This document shows positions 1 through 8,407 of a DNA stretch of 64,000 nt, piece by piece. The position numbers were made by a program, and so were the translations under genes. Position 1 is the stretch's first letter, and each line of letters opens with the position of its first letter. Source of the stretch: Chitinophaga oryziterrae (GTDB lineage Bacteria; Bacteroidota; Bacteroidia; Chitinophagales; Chitinophagaceae); contig NZ_WRXO01000016.1 of assembly GCF_009758125.1 (NCBI RefSeq), positions 17,331 to 81,330 on the forward strand. Reading direction: 5' to 3'. The notes under the pieces were generated by a model. The model worked only from the letters and a program-made list of their open reading frames with translations, made no database searches and was not told the DNA's origin.

Positions 1-1
1 C

Positions 2-2788
2 AAATATGGTTTCAGTATTAACGGTGTTACTAAGAGACTGAATGTGGGTGTTGCGATGGGTAAGGGATGTACCGATTACGAAGCGGACAGAATGGAAATA
101 ACAGGCAGCGAAGTTGGGATGATGGCGAAAGTGAATCCAGATTGTGAAACCGCTAACCAGTATCCTTATTTTGCTATCCGTAATGTAAAATTACATGACC
201 TCTATATTCATGATGTATCAGGAGAAGGTATGTATATCGGGAATACTGCTCCCAATGGTACAGAAGTGACCTGCGCAGATGGTACCGTGAAGAATGTACT
301 GCCTCCCCGCATCTATGGCCTCAGAATCTACAATGTAATTACTGCCAATACCGGATGGGATGGCATACAGGTAGCTTCTGCCCCACAGGATGTAGAGATT
401 CATGATAACAAAGTATCCAACTATGGTACCACCAATATGGGCAGCCAGCAGGCCGGGATCATCCTGGGTGGGGAAACCAATGGTAAGGTATATAATAACA
501 CCGTAATTAAAGGAACAGGTAATGGTATCGAGGTATTCGGTATCGGCCTTTGTTATGTATATAATAATATAGTGAGTGATGCAGGATGGGATGGTTCAAC
601 TGCCAGACAGGATGCTATATTTATAGATGACAGACCAACCCAGAATAACTATGTGCCATTGCAGGTATATGGTTTCAATAACACTGTTTATAATTCAGGA
701 AGAGATGCTATCCGTTTCCAGAACAGCTATGGAACAGTCGCTAAGGGCAACCTGTTTTATAACAACCTGCTGGTAACACCAGGATCGTTATCAACAAGAG
801 GCACGCTTTCTTATCTGTCTTTCGATGCGGGTATGGATTACCTTTCTGTAAACAACCTTAATTATTCAGATGTCAGCACCGTTAAATTTGCAGACGCTGC
901 AAATAAGAACTTCCACCTGGCTTTAGGATCTCCTGCAATAGACAAGGGGAAGGACCTGAGTGCTTATTTCAAGTACGACATCGATAATGAAGCAAGACCA
1001 CAGGGAGCAGGATACGATGTTGGTGCGGATGAATATTCTTCCGGTACCGTAACGAATGTTGCTCCGGTAGCTAACGCAGGTAGTGATCTGACAATCACCT
1101 TACCCGTTGCGACAGCTACGCTGAATGGTTCCGGTTCCAGTGATCCTGATGGTACGATTGCTTCCTATGCCTGGACACAGGTATCCGGACCAGCAACTGC
1201 TACCATTACTACAGCTATTATAGCTCAACCAACTATCAGCAAACTGGTGACTGCAGGCTCTTATGTTTTTAAACTCACTGTTACAGATAATAAGGGTGCT
1301 ACCGCTACAGACCAGGTAACTGTTACTGTAAAAGCTGCTACTGTTGTTACTAACCAGCCACCGGTTGCGAGTGCGGGCAGTAATATCACCATCACTTTAC
1401 CAACTTCCCAGGCTACTTTAAACGGTTCCGCTACAGATGCAGACGGTACCATTGCTTCATACGCCTGGACACAGTCGTCGGGCCCGGTGACGTCAACGAT
1501 TACTTCTGCTACTATTGCCAAACCGACCGTGAGTAAGCTGACTACAGCAGGTACTTATGTATTCAGACTGATCGTTGCGGATGATAAAGGCGCTAAAGAC
1601 ACTGCACAGGTAAGTGTGATTGTAAAATCGGCTACAGCTGTCAACCAGGCTCCGGTTGCGAGTGCGGGTAGTAATATCACCATCACTTTACCAACTTCCC
1701 AGGCTACTTTAAACGGTTCCGCTACAGATGCAGACGGTACCATTGCTTCATACGCCTGGACGCAATCGTCCGGCCCGGTGACGTCAACGATTACCACTGC
1801 CACTATTGCCAAACCTACCGTGAGTAAGCTGACTACAGCAGGTACTTATGTATTCAGACTGATCGTTGCCGATGATAAGGGCGCTAAAGACACTGCGCAG
1901 GTAAGCGTTATTGTAAAAGCGGCTGTAGTTTCTACGACCAATAAGCCACCGGTAGCTAATGCCGGCACAGATGTTACCATTACCCAGCCTCAGAACAATT
2001 CCAATGCAACCGGAATCGCTTCTGCTGACAGTGATGGCACAATAGTAAGTTACAAATGGACGCAGGTTTCAGGACCTTCTACCGCTTCCATTGTAACCCC
2101 CGCTGCGATGGCTACCGACCTGAACCAGTTAACGACCGTAGGTACATATGTGTTCCGGTTAACGGTGACAGATAATGCTGGTGCTGCATCTACAGATGAT
2201 AAATCGATTATCGTAAAACCTAATCCGGCCAATGTACTGGTGGCGAATGCAGGAGCTGATCAGACGATCAATTATCCCGGTACTAACCTGGTAACACTGG
2301 ATGGCACTGCCTCTTATGCTACAGGAGGATATGTATCTGCATACTCATGGACACTGGTAAGCGGGCCTTCAGGCTCAAGCATCCTGAATCCGGCAGCACA
2401 GCAACCTGTTGTTACATTTTCGGCAGCCGGCACTTATGTGTTCCGCTTAACAGTAACCGATACTTATGGCAATACAGCCACAGATGATGTTACTATCACG
2501 GTGGGTAGTAAAACCAGTCTTATTGATGGAACAGCGACAAGTTTACAGGTTTATCCAAATCCTGCAACTACTGTATTGCATGTAAGACTGACATTGTTAC
2601 AAACAAGCAGGATTGTAATTAAGATTTATACCAGCACTGGTGTAGTAAGAGGCATTTATGATCTTGGTACCGTATCAACAGTTTCCAAGGACATAGATGT
2701 TAGCGGCTTTACTTCCGGTATTTATATTTTGCAGATCTCTGACGGACAAACTATGAATCTGTCCAGTAAATTTATGACGACCAATTAA
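2..2788 (+). CDS. Secreted parallel beta-helix / PKD-like repeat protein with T9SS type A sorting domain, 5' end cut
   Basis: The reading frame is open to the left window edge, so the first GTG at 44 is probably internal and the N-terminus is missing. The first ~330 residues carry short repeated beta-strand turns with many Asn and Gly (motifs such as VYNNTV and DIDNEARPQGAGYDVGADEY), typical of right-handed beta-helix proteins of the pectate-lyase-like type. Five PKD/K319L-like Ig domains follow at roughly 340-825, each with a PVANAGSD-like start, a YAWTQxSGP core and a YVFxLxVTDxxG end. The last ~80 residues (LQVYPNPA, then GIYILQISDG) form a T9SS type A C-terminal sorting domain, so the protein should cross the outer membrane and be attached or released. 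The substrate of the beta-helix is unknown. Domains two and three are nearly identical in DNA. Two hairpins follow the stop. Confidence 0.85.
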   Translation, partial: KYGFSINGVTKRLNVGVAMGKGCTDYEADRMEITGSEVGMMAKVNPDCETANQYPYFAIRNVKLHDLYIHDVSGEGMYIGNTAPNGTEVTCADGTVKNVLPPRIYGLRIYNVITANTGWDGIQVASAPQDVEIHDNKVSNYGTTNMGSQQAGIILGGETNGKVYNNTVIKGTGNGIEVFGIGLCYVYNNIVSDAGWDGSTARQDAIFIDDRPTQNNYVPLQVYGFNNTVYNSGRDAIRFQNSYGTVAKGNLFYNNLLVTPGSLSTRGTLSYLSFDAGMDYLSVNNLNYSDVSTVKFADAANKNFHLALGSPAIDKGKDLSAYFKYDIDNEARPQGAGYDVGADEYSSGTVTNVAPVANAGSDLTITLPVATATLNGSGSSDPDGTIASYAWTQVSGPATATITTAIIAQPTISKLVTAGSYVFKLTVTDNKGATATDQVTVTVKAATVVTNQPPVASAGSNITITLPTSQATLNGSATDADGTIASYAWTQSSGPVTSTITSATIAKPTVSKLTTAGTYVFRLIVADDKGAKDTAQVSVIVKSATAVNQAPVASAGSNITITLPTSQATLNGSATDADGTIASYAWTQSSGPVTSTITTATIAKPTVSKLTTAGTYVFRLIVADDKGAKDTAQVSVIVKAAVVSTTNKPPVANAGTDVTITQPQNNSNATGIASADSDGTIVSYKWTQVSGPSTASIVTPAAMATDLNQLTTVGTYVFRLTVTDNAGAASTDDKSIIVKPNPANVLVANAGADQTINYPGTNLVTLDGTASYATGGYVSAYSWTLVSGPSGSSILNPAAQQPVVTFSAAGTYVFRLTVTDTYGNTATDDVTITVGSKTSLIDGTATSLQVYPNPATTVLHVRLTLLQTSRIVIKIYTSTGVVRGIYDLGTVSTVSKDIDVSGFTSGIYILQISDGQTMNLSSKFMTTN
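1361..1918 (+). repeat. Near-identical tandem duplication of one PKD-like domain
   Basis: Two direct copies of about 267 bp (1361-1627 and 1652-1918, period 291 bp) encode consecutive PKD-like domains and differ at only a handful of bases, some of them synonymous. The other PKD domains of this gene are far more diverged, so the pair looks like a recent internal duplication or a gene-conversion tract. Confidence 0.9.
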
Positions 2789-2801
2789 TAACCTATGCTA
2801 C

Positions 2802-2842
2802 CCGAAAGATCCGCCGGGGTTACCCGGCTGGATCACTTTCGG
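2802..2842 (+). terminator. First hairpin after the beta-helix gene
   Basis: An interrupted inverted repeat starts with CCGAAAG, has a CCGGG/CCCGG core and closes with CTTTCGG. There is no T-tract directly behind it. It precedes a second, canonical terminator and may act together with it. Confidence 0.5.
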
Positions 2843-2847
2843 AATAA

Positions 2848-4050
2848 TCAGGAGGCTGTCCCCGGTAAAGGGGGCAGCCTTTTTTCTGTAACATAAGTTT
2901 GTATGGCAGAGTACCTGGTTTTTATTTTCAGGAAGTGTTTTTCATACAGTTCGTATGACAGATATGCTACGCCGCAGGTAGTGATCAGGCCCGTAAGCGG
3001 ATACAATATTTCATATACCGGTACATTCGGCGTATGACCAAATACCTTCATGAAAACCATCAGCAATAACTGGCAAACGGGGGAATGAAAAAGGTAAATA
3101 CCGTAGGAAACCTTTCCCAATACTTTGAGCAGAGGATATTCCAGGTTAAGTATACTATTAGGTGCCACCGCCATCAGCATCAGGTAGCCGAAAAGCGCTG
3201 CGTGGATAAAATGATCATAATAGTATTTACTGAGAATGGGTATTTTGATAACAGATAACATTACCAGGACGGTAATGATCAGCATGCACCATTGTATACC
3301 CGGCTTCAGGATAGCGTCAAATAATTTGCTGTAAGATTCCTTGTTGAACAACAGGTATGCAGCAAACATTCCCATCCCGAACAATTCCAGTTTATCAAAC
3401 AGCAATACATAATTAATTCCAAACAGTTGCAGTACTGTAAATTTCCCGGGAAAGAGATAAGGAAGTACCAGGCACAATGTCTTGCACAGGAAGCCTATAC
3501 TCAGCATTACCAGGAACAACAGCTTTAGCCTTTTCCTGAACAATACCAGCAACAATGGCCATATCAGGTAAAATTGTTCCTCTATACAAACAGACCATGT
3601 TATTTCAAGGATCCCTTTATTATAGGGGAAAAATGCCAGCTGGATATTTACCGCAAATAGTAAGAGAAACAGCAGGTTAGTAAGGATGGTATGACTATCA
3701 CCCTGTGTCGCGATCCCCAGTTTATGCATAATAAAAGGAGAGAGGGCCGTCAGCACAATACCATAGGCAAAATACAACGGCCATATTCTCAACATTCTCC
3801 TGATATAAAAATTCTTGAAATTAATACTCCCCGTTTGCGCGTTCTCTTTCATCAGCAGATAACTGATCAGGAACCCGCTGAGTACAAAGAAAAGATTAAC
3901 ACCAATGCGACCGGCGTCTTCCAGTATATGACTCAATATATGCCAGGAAGATACGCCGTTTTCAACTTTGAAATACTGCATATGATGGAACACCACGAGG
4001 AAGGCCGCGAGGAATCTTATGGCATCTAAGTTTTTAAAATGTACTCTCAT
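2848..4050 (-). CDS. Acyltransferase 3 family membrane protein (OafA/YrhL-like)
   Basis: A 400-residue integral membrane protein of the acyltransferase-3 family, which moves acetyl or other acyl groups onto sugars of surface glycans. The N-terminus has the family signature LDAIRFLAAFLVVFHH (Arg12, His22/His23), then FFVLSGFLI near residue 55 and RRMLRIWPLY near 84; about ten hydrophobic segments follow. It is the last gene of the minus-strand exopolysaccharide arm, 23 bp after the alpha/beta hydrolase gene. Its role is probably O-acylation of the polymer, but the acceptor sugar cannot be read from sequence. Its last codons overlap a terminator for the convergent gene. Confidence 0.88.
   Translation of the reverse strand: MRVHFKNLDAIRFLAAFLVVFHHMQYFKVENGVSSWHILSHILEDAGRIGVNLFFVLSGFLISYLLMKENAQTGSINFKNFYIRRMLRIWPLYFAYGIVLTALSPFIMHKLGIATQGDSHTILTNLLFLLLFAVNIQLAFFPYNKGILEITWSVCIEEQFYLIWPLLLVLFRKRLKLLFLVMLSIGFLCKTLCLVLPYLFPGKFTVLQLFGINYVLLFDKLELFGMGMFAAYLLFNKESYSKLFDAILKPGIQWCMLIITVLVMLSVIKIPILSKYYYDHFIHAALFGYLMLMAVAPNSILNLEYPLLKVLGKVSYGIYLFHSPVCQLLLMVFMKVFGHTPNVPVYEILYPLTGLITTCGVAYLSYELYEKHFLKIKTRYSAIQTYVTEKRLPPLPGTAS
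2853..2885 (+). terminator. Intrinsic terminator overlapping the end of the convergent acyltransferase gene
   Basis: The stem AGGCTGTCCCC / GGGGGCAGCCT has one T-G pair and a GGTAAA loop and is followed by six T. It suits termination of the plus-strand beta-helix gene. It lies inside the last dozen codons of the minus-strand acyltransferase (stop at 2848-2850), so the same bases encode the end of one protein and the terminator of the other. Confidence 0.8.
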
Positions 4051-4073
4051 TCGGGGAAGTGTAAAAATTAATA

Positions 4074-4874
4074 TTATTTTTTATACTGTAGCATCCATTC
4101 ATAGATGTTCATACCATATTTCCTATACGCTGTATCATATTGTTCTTTCCAGGTGCGATGTGCAAAGCCCTCCAATATTGTCACTTTAGCCAGGTTAGGC
4201 TTGTATGTGTTGGTGCTGTCTTTGTAGCGTTCACAATTTTCCAGGAAATGCAGTTCTTCTGTACCAGCCAGATACCAGCAGGGAATATTGGCATCAGCGA
4301 CCAGTTTGAACTGTGTAAGATTTTTATCGTCAATAGATGCAACTGACATCGGCACTGCTGCAGCGAAACGGGCGGAAAGGGCAGCGTTATCAGTGATCGC
4401 CATTACACTTGCCCAGCCACCTGCACTGTAGCCTGTCAGATAAATGCGGGAACGATCTATACGGTAACGTTTCTCTACATCGTCCAGCATCCGTTTGATC
4501 TCATCCGGTTTTAATCCCCAGTTCGGAGCCTGGGGAGCCACTACTATAAACTTGTATAATTTACCATCTACCGGGTTTACGGCCTGGATTTTCTCACCAT
4601 TGTTAATCCAATAGGGGATACCTTCCAATAGTAACTTTTGCAGGTTGTTACCCGATTTACTTTTCCCATGCAGGAAAATGATCAAAGGGTACTCTTTTTT
4701 TGTTTTTGTGTATTCATCAGGCAGGGCAAGCAAAGCATGAACTTTACCCCATGATGTAACGTTTACCATAATGCTGTCCATGTGTCGTTGAGCAGATGCA
4801 GCCGAAGGGATATGCAGCCACCAGATAAAAAGCAGTATAAAAAAAGCACGAATAGTTTTCAACATGATAATCAA
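4074..4874 (-). CDS. Secreted alpha/beta hydrolase (esterase / prolyl-oligopeptidase-like)
   Basis: This 266-residue protein has an N-terminal signal peptide (hydrophobic ~8-22, then AASAQ) and an alpha/beta-hydrolase fold: LIIFLHG at ~64-70 (oxyanion region), nucleophile elbow GYSAGG with Ser150, and a probable catalytic His239 in GFAHRTW. It resembles PHB-depolymerase/LpqC-type esterases. Met4 is an alternative start (MIIMLK). The gene sits between a TolC-like gene and an acyltransferase in the exopolysaccharide arm, so an esterase that removes acyl groups from the polymer is a reasonable inference. The N-terminal part of the 2250-residue protein encoded at 13133-19885 is a second enzyme of this type. 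Confidence 0.8.
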   Translation of the reverse strand: MIIMLKTIRAFFILLFIWWLHIPSAASAQRHMDSIMVNVTSWGKVHALLALPDEYTKTKKEYPLIIFLHGKSKSGNNLQKLLLEGIPYWINNGEKIQAVNPVDGKLYKFIVVAPQAPNWGLKPDEIKRMLDDVEKRYRIDRSRIYLTGYSAGGWASVMAITDNAALSARFAAAVPMSVASIDDKNLTQFKLVADANIPCWYLAGTEELHFLENCERYKDSTNTYKPNLAKVTILEGFAHRTWKEQYDTAYRKYGMNIYEWMLQYKK

Positions 4875-4887
4875 TTAGTCTTTAAAA

Positions 4888-5592
4888 TTACTGGGCTATT
4901 ACATCCTCCAGTCTTACCCCAATAATCTCCTCTATTTCAAGTTTGACATTACTTAAATCTCTTTCCAGTGACAGCTTCTTGTTTCTGTCGTCGTTATAAC
5001 GCTGGGAAGTGGTAGTATACGATTCGTAAGAAATACTACCGCTTGCCAGTTTGGTTTCTGCCGTCTGAAAAGCAGTGTAATCATCTTCAGTGACCTCGTT
5101 CTGTAAAGTCAGCATTTCTTTGGTCATCAGGTAATCATGGTATTTGGAGAGTACCATTGCTTTCACCTGGCGTTTTGCTACTTCCTGTTCTGCCGTAGCA
5201 ATGTCCACATTTTTGCGGGCAATTTTGACATCATTGGCTTTACCTGTCAGGGAACCTAAGGGTACATTGATACCCACGTTCCACAGCGGATAATAGATCT
5301 GGTTACGGATGTCGGTAGTGTTGGTGCTTTTGTATGTTTTCAGCGTTACTTCATTGAGGTTGGCGCTTACTGTTACATAGTTGAGCCAGTTAGCACCTGA
5401 CTTGTGCAGTTCTGATACGGTTTTGTCTTTTTCGTAATCTCTTATTTTTATGGAAGGATTACTGTATGCGAGTTGTACCAGTTTGTTCTGGATATCCTCT
5501 TGTGTAGCATCTTTGACCGGTTTAACTGTTTGTGCCTTCAGTCCTAAGGCAGCAATAATCAGCAGAGATGAGAAAATCACGTTCTTTTTCAT
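4888..5592 (-). CDS. Half-length TolC-like outer-membrane protein
   Basis: A 234-residue protein with a signal peptide (MKKNVIFSSLLIIAALG...KAQ). The mature part is helical and fits one TolC/OEP repeat: a long helix ending in ELHKSGANWL, a beta-strand-like segment ending in GINVPLGSL, then paired helices with KANDVKIARKNVDIATAEQEV and a second coiled region. TolC-family proteins normally have two such repeats in 420-490 residues, so this is about half length. No frameshift or leftover second half is visible. It lies between the Wzy-like gene and the hydrolase gene with short gaps. Export of polysaccharide is an inference from position only. Confidence 0.65.
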   Translation of the reverse strand: MKKNVIFSSLLIIAALGLKAQTVKPVKDATQEDIQNKLVQLAYSNPSIKIRDYEKDKTVSELHKSGANWLNYVTVSANLNEVTLKTYKSTNTTDIRNQIYYPLWNVGINVPLGSLTGKANDVKIARKNVDIATAEQEVAKRQVKAMVLSKYHDYLMTKEMLTLQNEVTEDDYTAFQTAETKLASGSISYESYTTTSQRYNDDRNKKLSLERDLSNVKLEIEEIIGVRLEDVIAQ

Positions 5593-5625
5593 GTTGTTGT
5601 TTTTTAATCTTTTAGCAGACTTTGT

Positions 5626-7083
5626 TTATGAGGTTTGTTCGAAATTTTTAAGTTTTACGATGACGGCCATTGTGCCATAAAAGAAAAAGGCGCCTGGCAT
5701 CTGACCTATTGCCACCTGTGCATATTGTGCGATCATATAGGCAAACAGGCTGGCTACAATGCCCACATAGATCGTTCGTATTTCTTTGGACCTGCTGGAA
5801 TAATAATTGCGTACGCCTACCTGCAGCATCGTAAAGAACATGAACAACGTATATGCGAGGCCAATAGGGCCTGTTTCCAGCGCTGCACGCAGATAACCAC
5901 TATCCGGAGGGAAACCTGCCAGGGGATGCCCCGGATTGTACAGTAATCCTAATACGCCACTGGTAGCTACACCACCGCCTAACGGATGACTATGCATATA
6001 AGGCCGGATCATTTCGCGGTTATTGTCGCGCACGGTCATCGATTCATCATCGGTTAACTGGAAGGATGTACGTATACGGTTGACGGTACTGTTACTGTAA
6101 AAAGGGCCGAAGATCAATGCCACGAAGAACAATATAAAACCTGTCATGAAGAGCAGTGTTTTACGGTTGGTGATGGTCATTAATCCATATATACAAAGTC
6201 CGGCAGGAATGATGAAGTAAGCGGTACGGGTACCGGAATATGCCATGCCGAGTACCATGAATATAATGCCAATGATAAGCAGCCAGCGACGTTTGGGTCT
6301 TTCTTCATTCAGCGCAGCAATTATTCCATACACGATGCTGATGGCCATCAGGATCCCATAAGCGCTGGGATCGGAGAGAAAGGAAAACTTACGGATCTCA
6401 CCACCCTGGTAATAGAGCTGGTATCTGATGGGATCACTCATCACCCAGTCGTTTTCAAAACCCAGTAATCCGAACCATTGCTGGAAGCATCCGTATATTC
6501 CGGCGAGGATGGCGAGGAATAACCATAGTTTCATAAAGTCCTGTATATCTTTCTTCGTGTTAAAGACATGCAGCCCTACGAAATAGATCATGACAAAATT
6601 CAGGAATTTCCTCATAGTGAAGACCCAGCCTGCTACTGAATACATAGATGGATTGAACAGTTCTATCATCAGGAAGCCGAAATTAATAATATAGACGTAG
6701 GTGATAGGACTGTTGAAGTACTGCCATAAACGTTGTTTATGGATGGTCTTCTTGTAATAAGAGCCTATAAATGTTACCGCAAGAAGCACATCCACCACTA
6801 CACCCGTTGGTACGTCATCATTGGTGAAGCGCTTGAAGTAGAACATAAAGAAGGAGAACACCATTGTGATAATAAATCCCAGTCGCGTATTGAACAGGGC
6901 TATCAGTGTCACCGCCATTCCTATCAGTCCTGCAATGATGATGAATCCGAAGCGGTAATCGCCAAATCCTATTACATAACTGATAGCCACTGCCATCAGT
7001 AACATGATAGCATATGCCAGGGGGGAGTCCAGTAATTTGGCCCCCTTGAACCACTTTGTTTTATGTAAGTAAGCTATGCTCAT
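5626..7083 (-). CDS. O-antigen ligase / Wzy-type polymerase family membrane protein
   Basis: 485 residues with 10-12 hydrophobic segments. A long extracytoplasmic loop around residues 350-400 contains MTVRDNNREM, HSHPLGGGVA and PPDSGYLRAALETG, as in Wzy/WaaL (Wzy_C) proteins. This family polymerises repeat units or ligates glycan chains at the outer face of the inner membrane. With a Wzx-like flippase and a Wzc-like co-polymerase in the same arm, a Wzy polymerase role is the better guess, but sequence alone does not separate the two. The 34-residue microprotein gene lies 14 bp upstream. Confidence 0.82.
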   Translation of the reverse strand: MSIAYLHKTKWFKGAKLLDSPLAYAIMLLMAVAISYVIGFGDYRFGFIIIAGLIGMAVTLIALFNTRLGFIITMVFSFFMFYFKRFTNDDVPTGVVVDVLLAVTFIGSYYKKTIHKQRLWQYFNSPITYVYIINFGFLMIELFNPSMYSVAGWVFTMRKFLNFVMIYFVGLHVFNTKKDIQDFMKLWLFLAILAGIYGCFQQWFGLLGFENDWVMSDPIRYQLYYQGGEIRKFSFLSDPSAYGILMAISIVYGIIAALNEERPKRRWLLIIGIIFMVLGMAYSGTRTAYFIIPAGLCIYGLMTITNRKTLLFMTGFILFFVALIFGPFYSNSTVNRIRTSFQLTDDESMTVRDNNREMIRPYMHSHPLGGGVATSGVLGLLYNPGHPLAGFPPDSGYLRAALETGPIGLAYTLFMFFTMLQVGVRNYYSSRSKEIRTIYVGIVASLFAYMIAQYAQVAIGQMPGAFFFYGTMAVIVKLKNFEQTS

Positions 7084-7097
7084 AATATCATCTTGTT

Positions 7098-7202
7098 TCA
7101 GTAAAACACTACTTTCAGAAAGAGGAAAATCATGGTGAGTGCGATGAATGTCAGCACGATGATTTCCAGTATCCGGTCGTCCGAGAATCTGTTGTCTGTC
7201 AT
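7098..7202 (-). CDS. 34-residue single-pass membrane microprotein, coupled to the GT4 gene
   Basis: This short gene begins with an ATG whose first bases overlap the TGA stop of the upstream glycosyltransferase (ATGA arrangement, 7199-7202) and ends in TGA at 7098-7100. The peptide begins MTDNRFSDDRILE, then has about 20 hydrophobic residues (IIVLTFIALTMIFLFL) and ends KVVFY. The charged start and single helix suggest an inner-membrane protein with its N-terminus in the cytoplasm. Stop-start overlap and the placement just before the polymerase gene argue for a real gene under translational coupling. I do not recognise a family; a small partner of the polymerase or flippase is a guess. Confidence 0.65.
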   Translation of the reverse strand: MTDNRFSDDRILEIIVLTFIALTMIFLFLKVVFY

Positions 7203-8407
7203 AATAATGTGTTTTGCAAATGTTTTCCCATTTCAGCTATACAATTTTCCCAGGTATGGGATAAGGCAAATGTTATCCGTTCTTCCCTGATGCCGCTTTG
7301 CGGATCCTCCTGCAATGCAGCGGTGATCCTGCCGGTATATTCTCCGCGGTCAGCGCAGAGGTATACGTAAGGCGCAAACATCCGCATGGCGGCGGTATCT
7401 GTTGCCACAACAGGTTTACCCAGCGCCAGGTACTCATCTATTTTGCGTGGGTAATTCCCGATGGTCATGTCATTGATCACCTGCGGATTAATACATACGT
7501 CAAAACTGTTGATATAGGCCGGCAGTTGTTCCGGTGGGCGGTTACCTGTGAAATGGACATTAGCCAGCTGGTGCAATTTGCTTTTACGGAAGGACTCGTC
7601 TTCCGGTCCTACCAGAACAAGGTTCCAGGAGGGCATTTGCGCTGCAATATCCTCCAGCAGGGTAATATCCAGCCGGGTTGCCAGTAAAGCGCCTACATAG
7701 CCTATAATGGGCCTTTGTACAGCCTTTATATCTTCAGGTGTTCCCGGCACGGGTGCTTTCAGCCAATCGAAATCACAGCCCTGTCCGATATCGAAAGACC
7801 GTTCATTATGCTCCTGTGCGTATTGCGCCAGGTAAGCAGAGTTAGCTGTTACGATGGTCGCCTTCTTCATCAGTTCGGCTTCCAGCCGGGGCCCATGTTT
7901 TTTGAAATAGGGCTGACCGGTAAGTTTGTCCCTGATATAATAGATCGTTTCCTGTACACCCTCCAGTAACTCCGGAAAATACACCGCACGGAAAAAGTCA
8001 TTATCAATGAAAAGAAGGATGTCTTTAAATCCCAGTCTTTTTGCGGCCTGGTTGATTTCTTTAGCCAGGCGTTTATTGTTGATATAATTAAAGCGGTCGA
8101 ATATACCTGGGAAAGGGATCCAGTTGATGGACTCGAGAACGGTCCTGGGGTCCAGTGTCCACAAAGTATCATTCACCGGGTTGATGTCATTGGCTTTACC
8201 ATGCAGGCTGTTCAGACGGGTCTGCACCATTTCATCCTGAGGTGTGCGTAGCGCGGAGATCCTGTCGAGTGCCCGGTTCACATACAGCACGCGGTTGTGA
8301 CGCGACAATTCCAGCGCCATGTTCTTACAGTTGCTGCCGATCTTTATATCCCAGGATTGCAAGCCTGCTACTATGATATCTCTGTTCCTGATCATCGTGT
8401 TTTCCAT
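7199..8407 (-). CDS. GT4-like glycosyltransferase
   Basis: 402 residues with a GT-B layout. The N-terminal Rossmann half contains NMALELSRHNRVLYVNR and DILLFIDNDFF; the C-terminal half contains GYVGALLATRLD, NLVLVGPEDE, VHFTGNRPPEQLPAY and the nucleotide-sugar region KIDEYLALGKPVVATD. It should add a sugar to the lipid-linked repeat unit on the cytoplasmic side. It overlaps the flippase gene by 16 bp upstream and the microprotein gene by 3 bp downstream, which indicates one transcript. Met5 (MIRNRD) is an alternative start. The sugar is not predictable from sequence. Confidence 0.82.
   Translation of the reverse strand: MENTMIRNRDIIVAGLQSWDIKIGSNCKNMALELSRHNRVLYVNRALDRISALRTPQDEMVQTRLNSLHGKANDINPVNDTLWTLDPRTVLESINWIPFPGIFDRFNYINNKRLAKEINQAAKRLGFKDILLFIDNDFFRAVYFPELLEGVQETIYYIRDKLTGQPYFKKHGPRLEAELMKKATIVTANSAYLAQYAQEHNERSFDIGQGCDFDWLKAPVPGTPEDIKAVQRPIIGYVGALLATRLDITLLEDIAAQMPSWNLVLVGPEDESFRKSKLHQLANVHFTGNRPPEQLPAYINSFDVCINPQVINDMTIGNYPRKIDEYLALGKPVVATDTAAMRMFAPYVYLCADRGEYTGRITAALQEDPQSGIREERITFALSHTWENCIAEMGKHLQNTLL

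Noticed and set aside
1361..1918. Possible CRISPR-like or tandem intergenic repeat
   Set aside because: The repeats are 267 bp long, in frame and encode PKD-like domains, so they are protein repeats.
4888..5592. Pseudogene fragment of a TolC gene
   Set aside because: It has its own signal peptide, normal start and stop, and tight operon spacing, and no remains of the second half are found on either side.
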